The notes under the pieces were generated by a model. The model had not been told where the DNA came from and did not search any database. It saw only the letters and a program-made list of their open reading frames with translations. A DNA stretch of 64,000 nucleotides from Maniola hyperantus (Eukaryota; Arthropoda; Insecta; Lepidoptera; Nymphalidae), in contig NC_048539.1 of assembly GCF_902806685.2 (NCBI RefSeq), positions 14,920,378 to 14,984,377 of the forward strand, given 5' to 3'. The translations under genes and the position numbers were made by a program. Each line of letters opens with the position of its first letter. The stretch's first letter is position 1. This document shows, piece after piece, positions 27,101 to 42,100 of this stretch.

Positions 27101-30100
27101 GGCAGAAGTGCTTTCAAATTATTTAATCAATATTGATGATATGTTTTTACACGACTGCCCAAAAAAAGGAGTGTTTTTTACTCGACCATAACTTCTTAAT
27201 GCCCGAACAGATTTGGTTGTGGGCCTGTGGGGTATCCTTACATCATCCCGAGTGACAATAGATACTTATCCTACTCATTATTTTTGAAAAAAATTCAAGG
27301 CAGTGCAGACGTGTTTTTAATATTTTTTGTCTACGAATAATACATAACAAAAGCACACTGTCTACGTGTACCTATCTGTAATTGAATAGTTTTTTAGGAA
27401 ATCTCCACCATTTTGGTTTTTAGAATTTTAAATCAGGATTTTAAATCTTAAGATACCAACATTATTTGATATTTGTCACGTCGAAATCGAAATTAAATTA
27501 CAGAACACAGGTAGGTGACATTGAATTCACTATCGTATTCGAAAGTGACATGCGCTTCGTGAGCTGAGTTGTAACTGCCAGTATTCGGTTTGAATAGTAA
27601 TAGACTTCGTTCCTGACCTTACTCAGCTAAATGTCGAACTTAATGCTGGCCATATACGATCAAGTGAACTTGACGGTGTATGGCTATCAGTTGACTGGAC
27701 GCCGGTACAAGTTCGCTGCAAACTTGACGGTAAACTTGATCGTGCATGGCTAGCGTCAGTATGGAACTTCTTTAGGTATGAAAAACTAAGTCCTTTTTGA
27801 ATTCAATTTTTTTTCCTGACACATTTACATTTCAAACATACCGATGTTACTTAAGTTTCCACGTAGTCCAAATGTTTTATTTAGAATGTCAATTTAGTGA
27901 TGTTTTTTATATTGTGACCTTTCTTTAAACTAAATTTAGAGTATCTGCATATTTTTCTTTATAATATTGCTAAAAAAGGACGCAACATGAATTTTACATT
28001 TAAAGACTTTAAATTTTAGTGCACGCTATAAACTTAAAGAATAGGTAGCTAAAGTTACGAGGTTTGACAGCTCTAAATTTAATTTAAAACTGTCAAACTT
28101 TGTCTGTCCTTCTCATATTACATTAGTAAGAAGAAGATGCAAATACTCTAAAATTTTTGATGTGCTCAGAATCAGTACACATGTTCATTCAATTTAAAAT
28201 GCAGCATTTTTTAGATGTCGAATTAAATTTGTAATAAAATAAACTGTAATTTGTTTACGGTGACAGTTAAATATCTTAATGCTTGAAATTGTTAAGCTTG
28301 GAGAACAGTTGAAGTTAAATTTAAAAGGTCTTTTTATTTTTAGATTTGTTTATGAAAAAATTAGGTTCTACGAAGAAGAAATTATTCGCTACGCCGCGCA
28401 GTCGTTGGTAGTTCGCTTTATTACAACAAAAAATGACAACGTTTAAACTATCGTGAGTGATTTCCATTATATATAATATCTGACCCGGCTTTACTCACGT
28501 GTTTAGTCGACGTTAGCCCGACTAGTTTCGAACCCATCCGGGGTCCTTTTTCAAGGGAGTCAGTCCGCACACGCGTCGCGGTTGTGTAAAGCCGGGTCAG
28601 ATATTATATATAAAAAATTACAACCTAGATTATCCTTACCTAGATTATAGATAGATTATATTATTATGTAAAAACCACCGATGATAGTTCAGTGGCAAAG
28701 ACGTAGGTGGAGGGCCCGGGCTTCGATTCCGGGTACATACCTCAAACTTTTCGGAGTTACGTGCGTTTTCAACAATTAAGTGTCACTTTGCTTTAACGGT
28801 GAAGTGAAACATCGTGAGGAAACCAGCATGCCTGAGAGTTCTCCATAATGTCCTCAAAGGTGTGTGAAGTCTGCCAATTTGCACTTGGCCAGTGTAGTAG
28901 ACTATGGCCAAACCCTTCTAATTCTGAGAGGAGACCCGTTCTCTGTAGTGAGCCAGCATTGGATAGATTTTGTCTGGTGGGAAGCTTCGGCCGTGGCTAG
29001 TTACCACCCTACCGGCAAAGCGGTGCCGCCAAGCGATTTAGCGTTCCGGTACGATGTCGTGTAGAAACCAAATCCCGCTTTCATGTATCCCGCTTTCATC
29101 TTAGACTGTATCATCACTTGCCACCAAGTGAGATTGCAGTCAAGGGCTAACTTGTATCTGAATAAATAAATAAAATAAATATCATGATGATGATGATGAT
29201 GATGATGAAATTATGTAAATCTACTCACCATCGCTACTACATCGGGAGTCAACTTTCCGCCTCTTCAGTTTGAGGTCTTGGAACAGACTCATGTTGTCGA
29301 GGTCACACGGGCCGCGGCTGAGTGTCATTATTCCTGTGAACAAAGAAAAAATGTTTCAGTAAAATTATATAAGCACTGGCACCGATTCCGTTGTCTTTCT
29401 CTAAACTAAATTTAGAGTATCTTTTTCTTTTTAACAATGCTAAAAAGGAACAGAACATGAACATCAAACATTCTAAATTTTAGTGCACGCTACAAATTTA
29501 AACAGTAGGCTCACGACTGTGCGCTAAATCACAGGTTTTACCATCTACAAAATTAAATCTAAAACTGTCAAACTGCGTCTGTCCTTTTCATATTACATTA
29601 GTAAGAAGAAGATGCGAATACTCTAACATTTGGTTTTGCTCAGAATCAGTACCACTTTATTACTAAAATGTTCAATAAATATTGATAGATTGACAAAATA
29701 TACTTTGAATTAGTTTAAATACATTTCTAAAAAATAACTAAATCGGATCGGAGATCATCTTAAATTTCCGCAGTATTATCAATAAAACAATATTCAATTT
29801 ATTAAAATTAATGAAAATAATAGTTTTTTAATCGCAAATGAATAGCTACTTACGACAATTCGGAGGCATATCAGGTTTGAACATGTAATAGGGACCCGAA
29901 ACCGGAGGATAACGATCGTACATTGCTAAGTAAGAATCTATAAAATATATTTTATAGATAAAATATCTTATCTATAAACTCTATTGTAATGTAATTATTT
30001 TTTGTAAAAAGTACGATATTCGTCATGGTTATAACTTATATCTATAGAGCGCCCTGGGGATCCTAATAAAATATTGTTTTAAAGAATATTAAGTTGCAAT

Positions 30101-33100
30101 TTGTAAATAGGTCTACTTGGCCTTGGCCATCTGACTACCCACAAGTCATTGCGTGAAAGCATGTTTTATTCAATTTCATTCACCGGCTTCGAGTACGTAA
30201 TTTTACGACACTGATAATAATAAATAATTGGAATTTGCCGGACCGTAAATTCGTGCGTACTTGCGTATAGTGACACAATGGCTGCAGTCACGTGAGAATC
30301 GCCGTAGAAATGTGACGTTAGCGCATTGATGTTTGATGAACGACTCAATTGAGGCTGGTCGCGGTTTAATTACGTCAACGACTCGTAAGTCGTAAGTCTA
30401 GAGCTCTGTCATCAGTGTAAGGTATCTTCTGGTCTGGCAAATTGGGAACAAATATATGTCTGCCAGTGAATACCTACAATTTTGATTAGGTAAACAGAGG
30501 GTTGTAATCCGTACGGGTTTCCCCGGATTTGTCCTAGATTGGAGGACAGGATTTCGCATACTGTCAAGGTTTATTAAAACTTTGTTATTTATGAAAAATT
30601 ATATTAATTCTTGAACGACTAGAGGAAAAGTCTAAGTTTAATTTTTAAATGATTGTTGATTGTTTTCAAAGTATATTTATTTGCGTTGTAAATTAATAAA
30701 CATTAATAATGTATACTAACTTATATTATACGTATAGAGTATAGACAGGTATGTCCGGGTTTTACGCACATAAATCAGGGGGGTTCCAACCTACTTGTCC
30801 TAGTTTATAGGCAACCTTAGGTATGTAAAACATCAGACTTTTAAAAAATGTTTTCGGATCGATCAAATGCTTTTTATGATTTATATATATATTTTTTTAA
30901 AGAATATTAGCCATGTTAAATGACTAATATTCCCCTTTCCTCTCCAACTAAGCGTCAGGCTTGTGCTAGGAGTAGGTACGACAATAGTGCAACGGGCGGG
31001 GTTTGAACCGTCGACCTTTCGGTTTTCAGTCCACTCCTTTACCGATTGAGCTATTGAGGCTCGAAATTCATTTTCATATTCACATATTCAAAGGAATATT
31101 CTACAACGCTATATTTGGCACTTGTGGCGTAACGCATTTGTGGCATAATTTTTTTCTTACTTTTTTTGTAAATTTTACTAAGCAGTCACGGATAAAGGTA
31201 GAGAATACAGAGCGTTGAATCTAGTAGTAGTAGCTTGCATACTAAGTATAGACAAGGAAGAATAAATTTTATCATTCATTCAAGTTAAAGGCCAATGTCT
31301 ACCCAGCATCTACCCAGACATCATATGGATTTAGAATTGCGCAGTATCGTAAACAAAGTAGTATTTTGCGTTGTATTTTTGCATTGCTATTACAAACAAA
31401 ACTAAGATAGAGTTACGTCATTGTTAAATTAGAATGTATCAACTTTATTTAAGTACAGGGTTATATTGATCATAATGCGTTAGGTACATATTTTTGCTTT
31501 AAGTATGAATGGATATATTATAGTGTTAGAAATTTAATGAGATGCAATATAAAAAATAAATATAATACCTCATGACCAGGGGCGTGCACGTCATAGAGGC
31601 ATAAATGCACTGCTTACCCCAGTTGTAATAGCTCAATGCATATTTTTCATTATGACCTGCCAATAAACAGGTTCCTAGCTAACTAATGCCTACCCTGGCT
31701 TCAAACCTGTGCACGCCACTGCTCATGACAGTTAAGCAGATTAAAATAATCAGATTATAATTTGAAGGTTAAATCTGTGTAACTTTGATATTCCAATGTG
31801 TGTCAATTGTTTTCCATAAAAGGATTTATACTTTTTTATTACGGTTTATGTAATGCAAAACGTCATATCAATACTGTATGTAATAAGTATAGGTATAAAA
31901 AACCGGCCAAGTGCGAGTCAGGCTCGCGCAATGAGGGTTCCGTACTACAGTCGTATTTTTTCGACATTTTGCACGATAATTCAAAAACTATGATGCATAA
32001 AAATAAATAAAAATCTGTTTTAGAATGTACAGGTAAAGACCTTTCATATGATACCCCATTTGATATAGTCACTCACTTCGAAAGTAGAAAATACTAATTA
32101 TTAGTTCATGACCACAATTTAATTTTTTTTGTGTGATCTTACCCTAAATTCACGGTTTTCAGATTTTTCCCCAAATGTCAGCTATAAGATCTACCTGCCT
32201 GCCAAATTTGTGAAAAATGATTCTAGGTCAACGGGAAGTACCCTGTAGGTTTCTTGACAGACAGACAGACAGACAGACAACAAAGTGATCCTATAAGGGT
32301 CCGTTTTTCCTTTTGAGGTACGGAACCCTAAAAACAGTTCATATTTCATGCCTACACTTTTTGTACTGCATACTTGAAACTACATGCTCGTGTTTAGGAT
32401 GAAAATATTTATGTATATGGTGTAGGTATGTGATTACGTCACTTAATTTCAATACTTGTGGTTTCATAGTAAATATCTAGACTATGCCTATGCACAATAG
32501 TTGAGACAGGTCCTTGACCTTGGTAGTTGTTTTGTTTTCTTGTCTCTTTGTACTGGTGAACTTGAGACATTTATAAATGTATGTCGTGCAACGAATTAAT
32601 ACACTTGCGATTTATTTATGAAGCGCTAAATGTTACGCACTGTTTACATGCCCGTTAAATTATTCAAATGCGTTCTACGAGAACATATTTTAAAATCATT
32701 ATTGTTGCTTTTCTTAAGCATTCTGTAATAAAATATATTTTAAATGAATGACGAAATAATTTTATTTACTACACTATACCTACTACTCAAAATTAATTAC
32801 TTAGAAGTAATAATTGTTTATACAACGGCTTTGTTGGATAATTTAATGATGAATTTAAAAGATTTATATCTTATTAAGGTACTTTTCAAGATTCAACGTG
32901 TATCTATTAAACATAATAGGTATTTACACTGCTAAGGTTTAAATCCTCAACGCCAATGACTACATAGGATGAACGCCTTTGTTCCCGTCAGTCTGTTGGT
33001 TAAGTAAACTCAGTTTAAGTTAGTTATCCCAGTTCAGATAGCAAAGTATTTAGACATAACATTAGAAAGAAAAGTTACCATTAAATATCCATATAAAGCG

Positions 33101-36100
33101 TGACATGACGTGATTTAGTAGTTCTACTGCGATTATTCGCATTTCGCATAAGATGATATTCTTTCATATTACATAAGTTAGTTAGTCTAACTAATTTAAT
33201 ATGAAAAGGACAGACACAGTTTGACAGTTTTAAATTTAATTTAGAGCTGTCAAATTTTAGCTGCTAGTCGCGAGCCTATAGTTTTAATTTGTAGGGTGCA
33301 CTACAATTTAGAGTCTTTAAATGTAAGATTCATGCTCCGTCCTTTTTTATTAATATTAAAAAGCAAAAGATGCAGATACTCCAAATTTAGTTTAGAGAAA
33401 TACAAAAGAATCGGCGCCATTTGATGTTACAAAACAGGATAATGAACTAAAATTTAAGTTCTCATAGTATGTACACCGTACAAATATATAAAGACCTCCA
33501 TTACGACTTGAGTTATGTAGCATAGTATATAATTATTTAAAAAACCAGCCAAGTGCGAGTTGGGCTTGCGCAACGAGGGTTCCGTACTACAGTCGTATTT
33601 TTTCGACATTTCGCACGATAATTCAAAAACTATGATGCATAAAAATAAATAAAAATCTGTTTTAGAATGTACAGGTATCCTTTCATATGATACCCCACTT
33701 GGTATAGTTAGCTTACTTCGAAAATTCAAAATACTAATTATTAGTTCATGACCACAATTTAATTTTTTTTGTGTAATGTAACAAATTCACGGTTTTCAGA
33801 TTTTTACCCGAATGTCAGCTATAACAGGCAGACAGACAGACAACAAAGTGATCCTATAAGGGTTCCGTTTTTCCTTTTGAGGTACGGAACCCTAAAAACG
33901 ATTTAGTATATATGTGATTAGTCCGAATATACCTCATATCTACTGTAGTTATTTGCTTCATCATATACAAGAATGTGAATTGTGAAGAGTAATTGTATCT
34001 TATCGTAATTTATTTAAAACATGGGTGGGTGACAAAAACAAAAGCTAATTTTGCGATGTTCACGAATTTCAAATGTGAGTGCAACGTTCTCAAATTCTAT
34101 TTTGTTACGACAAAGATAAACTAGCTCTTTAAAATGAACGTAAACGTGTCAAAGACCTTGATAATGGCGTACAAATGAAGCGAATAAAATAATTCGCGGG
34201 TAGGAGAGCGTCGCTTCTTTTGCGTCGCAAATTTCGACGAGGTCGGACTGGACTTCCGTAAACTGTTTGTAGGAAATACGGATGATAGCATTATAATATG
34301 ATAGCGATTTTTGTAACTAATAAACAATATATATGCATATTTATTTGCGGACTAATAAAATATTTGTTTTATTGGCTACTTTGCCATTTTTAGTGTTCCG
34401 GCCGTCTAGTAGAATCATCTGAGTGTCTAGTCTCTGTCGATTGCTAATTAGGTACATAAATCTATCAGACATTAATGTTTTTGGAAAAACATACATTAAA
34501 AAGTAAGTAAGTTATGTACTTATACTTTTTATTTTAAAAATATTGTGCAGCGTTCATTATAGATGTACGATTACGTACACGAAGAATAATTACCTATTTA
34601 AATAGACAAACACCAAACACGTTTTGTTATTTTGAAATAATTTTAATTTAGACCTCGACAGACCGATTGATTTGTGACAAAGGACTGAACTTGAAACAAC
34701 AACAGGAGGTAAGATATCACAAGGAAGTTTATCGTTTCAAAAATAAGGTTATTGACGAGATTAGGTGCGAGGCCCAATAAATCTAAATATATAAAAAGAA
34801 AAGGTGACTAACTGACTGATCTATCAACGCACAGCTCAAATTACTGGACGAATCGAGCTGTTTCGCATGCAGATAGCTATTATGACGTAGGCATCCGCCA
34901 AGAAAGGATTTTTGAAAATTCAACCCCTAAAGGGGTGAAATAGGTGTTTGAAATTTGTGTAGTCCACGAGGACGAAGTCGCGAGTATAAGCTAGTAAAGT
35001 ATAAAATAAAAATAGTTTATTTCAATATCTTACATTCTGTAACAATTCAAGGTTGGAAATTGTTACCCTGAATTGTCAAGGAAAAATATAAAATTGCATC
35101 AAGCATTTATAAATCACAATCGGCAACAGCAATGTAATCGGTGTCTGTCTCAATTTTAAACAACAACTCTGTTATCATGATGGAAATTTTTAATTATAAG
35201 GAATGAAAAAATTCCAGACCTCACAAAATGATATCTGGGATATAGCTACACTCAAATTCTAATATATTAATAGGCTGGTAAAAAAACTTTAGGTCGAAAA
35301 ATATGGAAACTAGAATAATTAATTGAAATAAAAAAAATACGAAAACCTTCAAAAGTTGAGTTCATCTTCATCTTCAATCTTTCAAGTAATTTTATTTTTA
35401 TTTTTTATAATAGATATAGCGAGCAAACGAGCAGGCGGGTCACCTGATGTTAAGTGATTACCGCCGCCCATGAACATTTGCAGCACCAGAGGAGCCGCCG
35501 ATGCGTTGCCGGCCCTTTAAGGTTCGTACGCACCTGAGCGGCGCGGCGCGGCGCTTCAGTCCGACTGCAGAACGCGTCACCTCAGGCCGCTCGACGGTGC
35601 CTACCGCACTACAACTTCAGTACGCGGCACCTCGCGTCACTTGCGCGTCACTTTTACACCCGTTCGCGTACGAGCAACAACGTCGCAAGATGAGCGACAG
35701 TGAAGAGGATTTGATTATTATTTCTTTGTTGTGCAGAAGAAGAACGAATTATCGAAGAGAAAAAACCGGCCAAGTGCGAGTCAGGCTCGCGCAATGAGGG
35801 TTCCGTACTACAGTCGTATGATTTCGATAATTCAAAAACTATGATGCATAAAAATAAATAAAAATTTGTTTTAAAATGCACAAGTAAAGCCCTTTCATAT
35901 GATTCCCCACTTGATATAGTTATAAACTTTGAAATTGAAAATACTAATTATTAGTTCATGACCACAATTTAATTTTTTTTGTGTGATATAACCACAAATT
36001 CACGGTTTTCAGATTTTTCCCCAAATGTCAGCTATAAGATCTACCTACCTGCCAAATTTCATGATTCTAGGTCAACGGGAAGTACCTACCCTGTAGGTTT

Positions 36101-36108
36101 CTTGACAG

Positions 36109-36180
<72 letters not shown>

Positions 36181-39100
36181 CAAAGTGATCCTATAAGAGT
36201 TCCGTTTTTCCTTTTGAGGTACGGAACCCTAAAAAAGAAGAAGAAATGGATTGCTGACATACCAAAGTCACGCTATCAAGAAGGATATCACATTTTGTTT
36301 CCTCGCCTTCTTAATGACTCTGTACCATTTCACATTTACTTCAGAATGTCGAAGACAAAATTCTTTATGCGATTGCCTAATAGTTTTTGTGGAAATTACA
36401 TTAGAAACAATAGGTATACCACACAGGTCGGTAATATAATCCTACAAGAAACCTATGTCCAGCAGTGGACATATCTATCGGTTGATGATGATGATGATGA
36501 TGATAGTTTTTATGGAAATTATAAAAAAATATTTATGCATATCCATACTTATATTATTATCAACGCAAAAGTGTATTTGTCTGTCTATCTACTAGCTTTT
36601 CACGGCTCAACAGCTTAACCGAATTTGATGAAATTTGGTACAAAGTTGAATTACATCCCGGGGAAGGACAGGCTACTTTTTATCCTGGAAAATGAAAGAA
36701 TTTCCACGGGATTGTTAAAGGCCCATTTATATGAAGTTTGGACCAGAGGTAGCTTGCATTCCGGGAATTGACAGAGGTAGGCAACTTTTTATCCCGGAAA
36801 ATCAAAGAGTTCACACGGGATTAAAAATCTAAAAAAAAATGCAACTAGATGATGCCTGCGACTTCGTCCGCGTGGATTTAGATTTTTCTATAGGTGAGCA
36901 CATTTCCGGGAATTACCTACTCGTACCTATATACCTGAGATAGATTATACCCTGTAGGATAAAAGTAGCCTATGTGTGCCTACACATAGGCTAGTTTTAT
37001 CCCGAAAATCAAAAAGTTTCCACGGGATTTTTAAAAAACCTATATCTACGCGAACGAAGTTGCGGGCATCAGCTAGTCCCTTAGGTTCTGTGGAAATTAC
37101 ATTAGAAAAAGCATTTTCGCAAAATGTCTTTGTTTTATGTGCAATAGAATATATAAAATAGGCAGGTAAACACAGGTACATATTATATCTAAATACCTAT
37201 ATAAAAGAAAAAGGTGACTGACTGACTGATCTATCAACGCACAGCTCAAACTACTTGACGGATCGGGCTGAAATTTGGCATGCTGGCTAGCTAACTAGCT
37301 AATATGACGTAGACAACCGCTAAAAAGGGATTTATGAAAATTCAACCCCTAAGGGGGTAAAATAGGGGTTAGAGATTTGTGTAGTCCACGCGGACGACGT
37401 CGCGGGCATAAGCTAGTATAATATAAACACAAGTACAACAATAGGTAGGCATATTTCCGAAACTATTAATTCTACCTAGATGAAGTAGGTAGGTATAATA
37501 TGTACATAATATATTATAGTTATTTAATCAGGATTATTTTTACCATTGATGTTTTCTCATAACGCTCGGAGAGACATTTATACATTTAGACACTGGGAAG
37601 GGGGGAAGCCGACATCCTAGGGGTTGGGACCTTTGAGGATATACTTCTAAGAGCATGAGGAACACGTCATGTGTCAAAAATTAAACCTACGTTATTTATT
37701 TTGAGGTCTATCTTGCCGATTCTTGCCTGTACTTTAAATACCTAACAAGATGCGCGTGTATCTTATTCGAGCGACGTACGCATACTGAAGCGCCGCGCCG
37801 CGCCGCTGGGTATGTCGCACTAGCGTCACTGCACTGCGCGTCGCTTCGGTGCGCTTCAAAATATTCTCTCCAGCCGTGCCGCGCGGCAACGCGCGGTGAA
37901 GCGCCGCGCCGCGCCGCTCTAGTGCGATATGCGCCATACAAAATGATAGAAATGATATTTTGAAGCTCTGTGCCGCGACGTGAAGCTCACTGAAGCGCCG
38001 CGCCGCGCCGCTCAGATGCGTACGAACCTTTAGGAATTTGTTGGTCCGCCCCTTGAATAACCCCATGTTATAATCTAGTGGGAACACCGCCGATGGGAGT
38101 TGGTACCACAGTTTGCACGTGCGTGGAAAGAGGGTTCTGGCGCAGCGGACGGTCGAAGTGCACCAGACACCCAGATGGTGAGGGTGAAATTCGTTACGGT
38201 GGCGCGCGGTGCGGTTGTAGAAAAAAGAGGGTGGAATGAGGTCAAAAAATTAGTCTAGGACTTCACGATGTAACCTACAAATCATACCCATTCCCAACAT
38301 ACAACTGAAATGTTGAATTATTAAAATGTAATACATAAAAATACTACAATTTTAGTTTATAAAATGAAAAATTTATATTTAAGAACTTACGCGGCGTCAA
38401 AACAGCATAATATTTTATTTGACTCCAGCTACCCGGTTTGGTCTCAAAGCTTGCATGAACGTATGAATGCGTTAGCGGTTAGAGGCGAGTCGGAAATCAG
38501 ACGTGGCCTCTATCATGGTCATCGGCTTATCTCTCGACAGACAAACATACAACCGCTTTCCGCCGTCCGCCCACCACTAAAATATTTACATTTTTTTACT
38601 AGCTATCCGGTAAGAATCCATACAAGGTGAGTAAGCGAAACATTATAAAAGATTGATAACATTTTAAAAATAATATACTAAATGATGCCCGCGACTTCGT
38701 ACACGTGGATTATTGTCAAATCCCGGGAGAACTCTTTAATTATCCAGGACAAAAAGTAGCCTTTACCTTTCTCCGGGATGCAAGCTATCTCTGTACTTTG
38801 CAAACAATTTGTATTTTTTGGTGTTGTAAAAACAAATTCACAGTTTTCGGATTTTTTTCTTTACTTGTACTGTAAGATATTGCTACCTGCCAAATTTCAT
38901 GATTATAGGTCAACGGGAAGTACACTATAGGTTTTGAATTCCTTCACGGGTGTTGACAAATACACAGACAACGAAGTGATCCCATAAGGGTTCCTTTTTT
39001 CGGAACCCTAATAAACAGTGCTGTCACGGTTATAGGTTAAGTTACTAATGTTTTCGGACAAGCATATGCCCATGATTTGATACCAAATCCCCATTATCCT

Positions 39101-42100
39101 CAATAAGCAATGCCAACGATGTAGTGTCGAGTAGGAAACATATTGGTTCCGGACTCTGCAATGTCAGTGACGCATCGAGGCTGCCCGCCCGATTCGGCGT
39201 CCGTCTGCTGCGGCTACCATACGTCTTGTACTTTTACACCCTGTTAAATTACTACAAACTTAATTTAGAGAATATTTGTGTAAAGCCTTGGTTTTAATGA
39301 CCTCTATGGCGCTGTGGGAGGTCCCAGGGATCTCTTCCGGCAGAGGCAATTCGGGAATCTATTATTTCTAAATTGTCTCTAGTCTGATCTGGTGGGAGGC
39401 TTTAGCCTTGGGTAGTTACCACCCTACCGGCAAAGCCGATTTAGCGTTCTAGTACGATGCCGCGTAGAAATCCGATCAGGGGTGTAGGTTTAATAAAACT
39501 GCCATATGCCTTCCAAGTTAGCTCGCTTCCATCTTAGACTGTATCATCACTTACCACCGGGTGAGATCGCGATCGTAGTCAAGGGCTAACTTGGATCGGA
39601 ATAAAAAAGATAGTTCTTATGTTCTTATAGAAAAGTACTTTAAATAGAATCTGTTTGGGTTTTTAATAAAAATTTGGCATGCTACGAGTTTTTATACAGC
39701 GCTCTACGAAGCTCTACGAAGCCCTCTATCTATGTTAAAGACAATTAATTTAATGAATAAAACACGAAACTTTGTTGAGCTAAACAGTAGGATTCCCTAA
39801 TAGTTTTAAACAAAATTCTCGATAAAATATTTGAGTGTATTTACTATTTTCAGGGTTTAAAAAAACCTTGGCAATTCCTGATTTTTCAGCAAATTAATTA
39901 GATAAAATTTAGTACATATTAATTAGTTTTCATGATGAATAAATTCATCATAATATTTACGACCATGATTTAATATTGTAAAGCTGAACTGTTTACATAT
40001 AAACATGTGCAATGATCTTAAGCAGGATTTCGGCGTCGGTTGCGACTTAGCCTTCGGCTTGATGCCTTGACATTCAACGAGCACGACCGCTCAACCATTC
40101 CATTTAAAAACTATACTCACTTCCGATCTATTCACTTCCTATTTCATATACTATATATTGAAATAGAAACATATCTTGATGTGACTTTACTATAACACAT
40201 GACTTCCGTATGAATTATATCAACTAACTAACTCTACATATATTTTTTAAAGACTTCTTCTCGACTGCTTCAGATCTTTAAATATAAAAAACGTTGAAAT
40301 AATTGTATCAAATTCTAATCTAACACTGAATTTAAAACATTTTTTGCCTATTAATGTGGCTAATTCCGTTGTACAAAATCTCTAAACTAAACTAAAATGG
40401 CACGCCTAAACCTATCGCAATCCCTTTCATAATATTGAATGCGGAAAAGGATAGCACTAGATTAAGACCTGTCAATTTAGTTTAGTTTAGAGATTGTGTA
40501 CAAGAGAATCGGCCGCAATAGGGCCTATAAAATTAGAAATAGACACAAAAAGTGAACAATGCATTTTGTATTTGTACCGCCAAAGTATGGCTATTATTTG
40601 AATACCACTATAGCGTCCTCCCACTACTATGTTTTGAAAGGAAGCAGTGACATTCAGTTGGTACCTTTTCGCTTTCACCGCATTGGAAAGTGAGCGTAAA
40701 AAATGTATTTTGGCAACAGCATAATGGCACGAGTCCGTCGACCTCATCGAGTCATAGACCATAAACAAAGGAGCTACCGTATTGTAACGAAAGTAAATGG
40801 TTTTGATACGAAAGTACAGCAACTAGAATCAGACTTAATTTTAGACCATAATTTTCTAATTTTCTTCGCTTACACCTTATTAAATCTTTAAAAAATATAT
40901 TACAATGAATTTTGCTTCATATATTTTTTTCTAGTAGATATAATTTTGGAACTGTACTGAATATATTTTTAGTAAGAAATCGTTATTGATAGAGGTAATG
41001 GTGATTTAAGTGCAACGTTACACACAGTGAAATGGAACTGAGACGCAGAATCTTTTGCGATAATTATTCAGCTACAATTTTACGTTTAGAATAGCGGCGT
41101 TGAAATAAAGCGGCGCACGCGTTTTATTTTCATTATATTTCAACCATATGTTTAAGTAAATGAAACTGAGTATAAGTTGACATCAAAAAAGATGCTGCGC
41201 CTCATTCCACTCTACCAGAGTGAACTAGAGTGAAGGAACTCACGGTTTGATCCTGAATCGACGATATGTCAAATATTATAGTATAGGTGACGTAAAATCA
41301 AAGAAAAATCGGCGATTCATAGGCTACCTAGCGTTAAATATAGGAATGTTTTACGGTTGCCAGTGACGTCGATGCCTCAACGTTTTTTGATACAAGTTTT
41401 CTAACTGTCTTAAACTGTGCCCTATTCTGTAGGTGGAAAGTAGCTGAGGTTACGTCTTTGAAATTTCTCTCATGGAGTAAGGATTCAGTTGATCTAGGAG
41501 TTTTTCTCGGCGTCTGCGACGGCCCTTAAGTAGTCACGATCGTGATTCACGAGACGATTTGGGAATGTCATGGCTAACACGGAACGGTGTCGGCTTTGTT
41601 TCGCAATATATGCGGGTTTAATATTGAAATTATTTCAGAATAGATCTGTTTGCACAATAAGACATTGAACGAATTGCTTAATTCAATTTATAAGACATCA
41701 CCGGCAATAACAATGAGCGTACCCGTTATGCTTACGTTTATACAGAAAGCTGTGATAGCGTAATGGTTAGGACATCCGCTTCCTAATCAGAGGTCAGGGG
41801 TTCGATCGGATCGATTTTCGGAGTTAAATGTGTGTTATGTAATTAAATATCACTTGCTTTAACGATGAAGGAAAACATCGTGCTACCTTCTGCCTCCCCC
41901 TGCGTCCTCAGACCTTACCTCTGACCAGAGATGCTAACCAGCATGCCTCTGAGAGTTCTCCATATAATGTTCTCAAAAGTATGCAAAGTTTGCCAATCCG
42001 CACTTAGCCAGCGTGGTTGACTATGGTCAAAACCCTTCTCACTCTTAGTGGAGACCCATGCTCTGTAGTGATTGAGGGGTTGATCATGATTATACATAAA

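Larger units (their letters stand above)
35520..38029 (+). mobile_element. PIF/Harbinger-like transposon, broken by nested insertions
   Basis: Terminal inverted repeats of about 40 bp (start AGGTTCGTACGCACCTGAGC; one mismatch between ends) flanked by TTA on both sides, the usual 3-bp Harbinger duplication. It sits in an older dispersed repeat whose two halves (to 35519 and from 38033) join smoothly. Inside are a transposase start (35691-35760), its continuation (36234-36370), an R1 copy (35761-36233), Helitron-like pieces and a GAT-tailed retroelement. GC-rich TIR-like segments recur at 37783 and 37895. It is non-functional as it stands. Confidence 0.65.

Noticed and set aside
41755..41815. 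tRNA gene
   Set aside because: A and B boxes are present but the acceptor and anticodon arms do not fold well, and the sequence continues into a SINE body with many copies.
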